Shown one piece after another: positions 60,004 to 64,000 of a stretch of 64,000 nucleotides of DNA. Under the pieces are notes generated by a model. The model did not search any database and had not been told where the DNA came from. It was given only the letters and a program-made list of their open reading frames with translations. The stretch is taken from contig OZ020256.1 in the NCBI GenBank assembly GCA_963971285.1, forward strand, positions 8,620,541-8,684,540, given 5' to 3'. Every line of letters begins with the position of its first letter. The stretch's first letter is position 1. Both the position numbers and the translations under genes were made by a program. Origin of the DNA: Astropecten irregularis (lineage: Eukaryota; Echinodermata; Asteroidea; Paxillosida; Astropectinidae).

Positions 60004-62684
60004 GAGTTGTGAGCTTTGAGCTTTGAGCTTTGAGCTTTGAGCTTTGAGCTTTGAGCTTTGAGCTTTGAGCTTTGAGCTTTGAGCTTTGAGCTTTGAGATT
60101 TGAGCTTTGAGCTTTGAGCTTTGAGCAGTGAGCTTTGAACTGTGAGCTTTGAGCTGTGAGCTTTGAGCTTTGTGCTTTGAGCTTTGAGCTTTGAGCTTTG
60201 AGCTTTGAGCTTTGAGCTTTGAGCTTTGAGCTTTGAGCCGTGAGTTGTGAGCTTTCAGCTTTCAGCTTTGAGCCGTGAGGTGTGAGCTTTGAGCTTTGAG
60301 CTTTGAGCTTTGAGCTTTGAGCTTTGAGCTTTGAGCTTTGAGCTTTGAGCTTTGAGCTTTGAGCCGTGAGTTATGAGTTGTGAGCTTTGAGCTTTGAGCT
60401 TTGAGCTTTGAGCTTTGAGCTTTGAGCTTTGAGCTTTGAGCCGTGAGTTGTGAGCTTTGAGCTTTGAGCTTTGAGCTTTGAGCTTTGAGCTTTGAGCTTT
60501 GAGCTTTGAGCTTTGAGCTTTGAGCTTTGAGCCGTGAGTTGTGAGCTTTGAGCTTTGAGCTTTGAGCTTTTAGCTTTGAGCCGTGAGTTGTGAGTTTTGA
60601 GCTTTGACCTGTGAGCTTTGAGCTTTGAGCTTTGAGCTTTGAGCTTTGAGCTTTGAGCTTTGAGCTTTGAGCTTTGAGCTTTGAGCTTTGAGCTTTGAGC
60701 TTTGAGCTTTGAGCCGTGAGTTGTGAGTTGTGAGCTTTGAGCTTTGACCTGTGAGCTTTGAGCTTTGAGCTTTGAGCTTTGAGCTTTGAGCTTTGAGCTT
60801 TGAGCTTTGAGCTTTGAGCTTTGAGCTTTGAGCTTTGAGCTTTGAGCTTTGAGCTTTGAGCTTTGAGCTTTGAGCTTTGAGCTTTGAGCTGTGAGCTGTG
60901 AGCTTTGAGTTGTGAGCTTTGAGCTTTGAGCTTTGAGCTTTGAGCTTTGAGCTTTTAGCTTTGAGCTTTGAGCTTTGAGCTTTGAGCTTTGAGCTTTGAG
61001 CTTTGAGATTTGAGCTTTGAGCTTTGAGCTTTGAGCCGTGAGCTTTGAACTGTGAGCTTTGAGCTTTGAGCTTTGAGCTTTGAGCCGTGAGTTGTGAGCT
61101 TTTAGCTTTCAGCTTACAGCTTTCAGCTTTGAGCCGTGAGCTTTGAGCTTTGAGCTTTGAGCTTTGAGCTTTGAGCTTTGAGCTTTGAGCTTTGAGCTTT
61201 GAGCTTTGAGCTTTGAGCTTTGAGCTTTGAGCTTTGAGCTTTGAGCTGTGAGCTGTGAGCTTTGAGCTTTGAGCTTTGAGCTTTGAGCCGTGAGTTATGA
61301 GTTATGAGTTGTGAGCTTTGAGCTTTGAGCTTTGAGCTTTTAGCTTTGAGCCGTGAGTTGTGAGTTGTGAGCTTTGAGCTTTGACCTGTGGCTTTGAGCT
61401 TTGAGCTTTGAGCTTTGAGCTTTGAGCTTTGAGCTTTGAGCTTTGAGCTTTGAGCTTTGAGCTTTGAGCTTTGAGCTTCTAGCTTTGACCTGTGAGCTTT
61501 GAGCTTTGAGCATTGAGCATTGAGCATTGAGCATTGAGCTTTGAGTTGTGAGCTTTGAGCTTTGAGCTTTGAGCTTTGAGCTTTGAGCTTTGAGCTTTGA
61601 GCTTTGAGCTTTGAGCTGTGAGCTTTGAACTGTGAGCTTTGAGCTTTGAGCTTTGAGCTTTGAGCTTTGAGCTGTGAGCTTTGAGCTGTGAGCTTTGAGA
61701 TTTGTGCTTTGAGCTTTGAGCTTTGAGCTTTGAGCTTTGAGCCGTGAGTTGTGAGCTTTCAGCTTTGAGCCGTGAGGTGTGAGCTTTGAGCTTTGAGCTT
61801 TGAGCTTTGAGCTTTGAGCTTTGAGCTTTGAGCTTTGAGCTTTGAGCCGTGAGTTGTGATCTTTGAGCTTTGAGCTTTGAGCTTTGAGCTGTGAGCTTTG
61901 AGCTTTGAGCTTTGAGCTTTGACCTGTGAGCTTTGAGCTTTGAGCATTGAGCCGTGAGTTGTGAGCTTTGAGCTTTGAGCTTTGAGCTTTGGGTTCGAGC
62001 TTTGAATTCTGAGCTTTGAGGTTAGAACTGTGAGCTTTTATGCATTGAGCTGTGAGCTGTGAGCTTTGAATTCTGAGCTTTGAGGTTAGAACTGTGAGCT
62101 TTTATGCATTGAGCTTTGAGCTTTGAGCTTTGAGCTTTGAGCTTTGAGCTTTGAGCTTTGAGCTTTGAGCTTTGAGCTTTGAGCCGTGAGTTGTGAGCTT
62201 TGAGCTTTGAGCTTTGAGCTTTGGGTTCGAGCTTTGAATTCTGAGCTTTGAGGTTAGAACTGTGAGCTTTTATGCATTGAGCTTTGAGCTTTGAGCTGTG
62301 AGCTGTGAGCTTTGAGCTTTGAGCTTTGAGCCGTGAGTTTTGAGCTTTGAGCCATGAGTTGTGAGCTTTGAGCTTTGAGCTTTGAGCTTTGAGCTTTGAG
62401 CTTTGAGCTTTGAGCTTTGAGCTTTGAGCTTTGAGCTTTGAGCTGTGAGCTTTGAACTGTGAGCTTTGAGCTTTGAGCTTTGAGATTTGAGCCGTGAGTT
62501 GTGAGCTTTTAGCTTTCAGCTTTCAGCTTTCAGCTTTGAGCCGTGAGGTGTGAGCTTTGAGCTTTGAGCTTTGAGCTTTGAGCTTTTAGCTTTGAGCTTT
62601 GAGCTTTGAGCTTTGAGCTTTGAGCTTTGAGCTTTGAGATTTGAGCTTTGAGCTTTGAGCTTTGAGCCGTGAGCTTTGAACTGT

Positions 62685-63890
62685 GAGCTTTGAGCTTTGA
62701 GCTTTGAGCTTTGAGCTTTGAGCTTTGAGCTTTGAGCTTTGAGCTTTGAGCTTTGAGCTTTGAGCTTTGAGCTTTGAGCTTTGAGCTTTGAGCTTTGAGC
62801 TTTGAGCTTTGAGCTTTGAGCTTTGAGCTTTGAGCTTTGAGCTTTGAGCTTTGAGCTTTGAGCTTTGAGCTTTGAGCTTTGAGCTTTGAGCTTTGAGCTT
62901 TGAGCTTTGAGCTTTGAGCTGTGAGCTGTGAGCTGTGAGCTTTGAGCTGTGAGCTTTGAGCTTTGAGCTTTGACCTGTGAGCTTTGAGCTTCTAGCTTTG
63001 ACCTGTGAGCTTTTATGCATTGAGCTTTGAGCTTTGAGCTTTGAGCTTTGAGCTTTGAGCTTTGAGCTTTGAGCTTTGACCTGTGAGCTTTGAGCTTTGA
63101 GCTTTGAGCCGTGAGTTGTGAGCTTTGAGCTGTGAGCTTTGAGCTTTGAGCTTTGAGCTTTGAGCCGTGAGTTGTGAGCTTTGAGCTTTGAGCTTTGAGC
63201 TTTGGGTTCGAGCTTTGAATTCTGAGCTTTGAGGTTAGAACTGTGAGCTTTTATGCATTGAGCTTTGAGCTTTGAGCTGTGAGCTGTGAGCTGTGAGCTT
63301 TGAGTTGTGAGCTTTTAGCTTTCAGCTTACAGCTTTCAGCTTTGAGCCGTGAGGTGTGAGCTTTGAGCTTTGAGCTTTGAGCTTTGAGCTTTGAGCTTTG
63401 AGCTTTGAGCTTTGAGCTTTGAGCTTTGAGCTTTGAGCTTTGAGCTTTGAGCTTTGAGCTTTGAGCTTTGAGCTTTGAGCTTTGAGCTTTGAGCTTTGAG
63501 CTTTGAGCTTTGAGCTTTGAGCTTTGAGCTTTGAGCTTTGAGCTTTGAGCTTTGAGCTGTGAGCTGTGAGCTGTGAGCTTTGAGCTGTGAGCTTTGAGCT
63601 TTGAGCTTTGACCTGTGAGCTTTGAGCTTCTAGCTTTGACCTGTGAGCTTTTATGCATTGAGCTTTGAGCTTTGAGCTTTGAGCTTTGAGCTTTGAGCTT
63701 TGAGCTTTGAGCTTTGACCTGTGAGCTTTGAGCTTTGAGCTTTGAGCCGTGAGTTGTGAGCTTTGAGCTGTGAGCTTTGAGCTTTGAGCTTTGAGCTTTG
63801 AGCCGTGAGTTGTGAGCTTTGAGCTTTGAGCTTTGGGTTCGAGCTTTGAATTCTGAGCTTTGAGGTTAGAACTGTGAGCTTTTATGCATT
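62685..63890 (-). repeat. Tandem duplication at the end of copy 3 (period about 631-673 bp)
   Basis: A long pure run occurs at 62685-62915 (33 units) and again at 63358-63553 (28 units). Each is followed by three GAGCTGT units, GACCTGT, a TAGCTTT step and an ATGCAT block (63015 and 63653, then 63253 and 63884). Offsets of 673, 638 and 631 bp differ by whole units. The second repeat is preceded by CAGCTTACAGCTTTCAGC, as in the A section near 16860. The first repeat lacks that string, so the two are not exact copies. Confidence 0.85.
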
Positions 63891-64000
63891 GAGCTTTGAG
63901 CTGTGAGCTGTGAGCTGTGAGCTTTGAGCTTTGAGCTTTGAGCTTTGAGCCGTGAGTTTTGAGCTTTGAGCCGTGAGTTGTGAGCTTTGAGCTTTGAGCT

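Larger units (their letters stand above)
12471..64000 (-). repeat. Right arm of heptamer satellite array, unit GAGCTTT
   Basis: The arm is entirely GAGCTTT units and variants: GAGCTGT, GAGCCGT, GAGTTGT, GACCTGT, CAGCTTT, TAGCTTT, GAGATTT, GAGCATT and GTGCTTT. Pure runs alternate with fixed strings of variants, which define the HORs. Register breaks are few and repeat with the HOR: a 6-base GGCTTT after GACCTGT near 15533, and an extra G in CTTTGGAGCTTT near 18241, 40031 and 57767. No unique sequence, mobile element or RNA gene was found in 51.5 kb. The arm continues past the window end. Confidence 0.98.
52956..64000 (-). repeat. Right-arm super-HOR copy 3 (partial)
   Basis: Offsets from copy 2 are 17,715 bp (35241 to 52956), 17,708 (38658 to 56366) and 17,729 (41531 to 59260). 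Through about 61950 it follows the A-then-B order. Beyond that it resembles the A section near 16150-17470 rather than the C section, including GAGATTTGAGCCGT near 62482, and it ends in a local tandem duplication. The copy is cut by the window edge. Confidence 0.88.

Noticed and set aside
12250..63658. Minus-strand open frames of 60-548 codons across the right arm, many starting MHKSSQV, MAQSSKL or MLKAQSS
   Set aside because: Start codons come from the ATGCAT, GAGCCAT and GAGCATT variant units, and stops from TAGCTTT or CAGCTTT variants. Frame structure changes between near-identical copies when one unit is gained or lost, which a selected gene would not tolerate.
1..64000. Heptad-repeat protein such as a coiled coil, LEA or antifreeze family
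   Set aside because: The peptide period of 7 follows from the 21-bp frame cycle. In KLKAQSS the hydrophobic L and A are spaced 2 and 5, not 3 and 4 as in a coiled-coil heptad.
1..64000. Telomeric repeat
   Set aside because: The unit has no G-run and does not match TTAGGG, TTTAGGG, TTAGG or other known telomere types. HOR organisation and mid-sequence inversion also argue against it.
1..64000. CRISPR array
   Set aside because: There are no unique spacers between repeats. Everything between signature blocks is the same heptamer.
12471..64000. Right arm as a simple inverted copy of the left arm (giant palindrome)
   Set aside because: Signature blocks are arm-specific (AACGTACAG left; AATTCTG/ATGCATT right) and HOR periods differ (3.42 kb against 17.7-21.8 kb). 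Only the base unit and a few common variants are shared.
12471..64000. Transposon or retroelement insertion inside the array
   Set aside because: No stretch departs from the 7-bp register for more than a base or two, and no terminal repeats, poly-A tail or non-repeat coding sequence was seen.

Overview
The window contains no gene that can be supported. It is one continuous heptanucleotide satellite (minisatellite) array with a 200-base run of N at 12271-12470. Left of the gap the unit reads AAAGCTC on the + strand; right of the gap it reads GAGCTTT, the reverse complement. The two arms (12.3 kb and 51.5 kb) therefore face each other. Nearly every variant unit (ACAGCTC, ACAGGTC, GAGCTGT, GAGCCGT, GACCTGT and others) is a base substitution that keeps the 7-bp register. 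No rRNA, tRNA, transposon, CRISPR array, promoter or non-repetitive DNA was seen. This is a eukaryotic satellite block of the kind found in centromeric, subtelomeric or other heterochromatin. The taxon cannot be told from the sequence.

The array is not random: it is built as nested higher-order repeats (HORs). The left arm holds a 511-bp tandem duplication (720-2040), a family of related blocks (2.4-4.9 kb), a 671-bp tandem duplication (5055-6396), and a 3.42-kb HOR present twice (5726-9150 and 9151-12270). The second HOR copy lacks about 339 bp near the gap. The right arm consists of three copies of a very large HOR: copy 1 at 13444-35240 (21,797 bp), copy 2 at 35241-52955 (17,715 bp) and copy 3 from 52956, still running at the window end. 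A tail of a preceding copy lies at 12471-13443. Copy 1 is longer mainly because it carries an internal tandem duplication of about 3.6 kb (18986-26090). It also has a roughly 491-bp segment that copy 2 lacks. A conserved core of about 744 bp opens nine modules in the arm.

The long open reading frames (up to 548 codons) are a by-product of the unit. AAAGCTC has no stop in any frame, and because 7 is not a multiple of 3, all three frames encode the same heptapeptide KLKAQSS. The complementary strand has TGA every 21 bp in every frame. ORF strand thus simply reports array orientation: + left of the gap, - right of it. The main points of interest are the orientation switch at a gap of suspiciously round size, the depth and near-identity of the HOR hierarchy, visible recombination junctions and unit-slippage sites, and the ability of the GAGCTTT strand to fold on itself.
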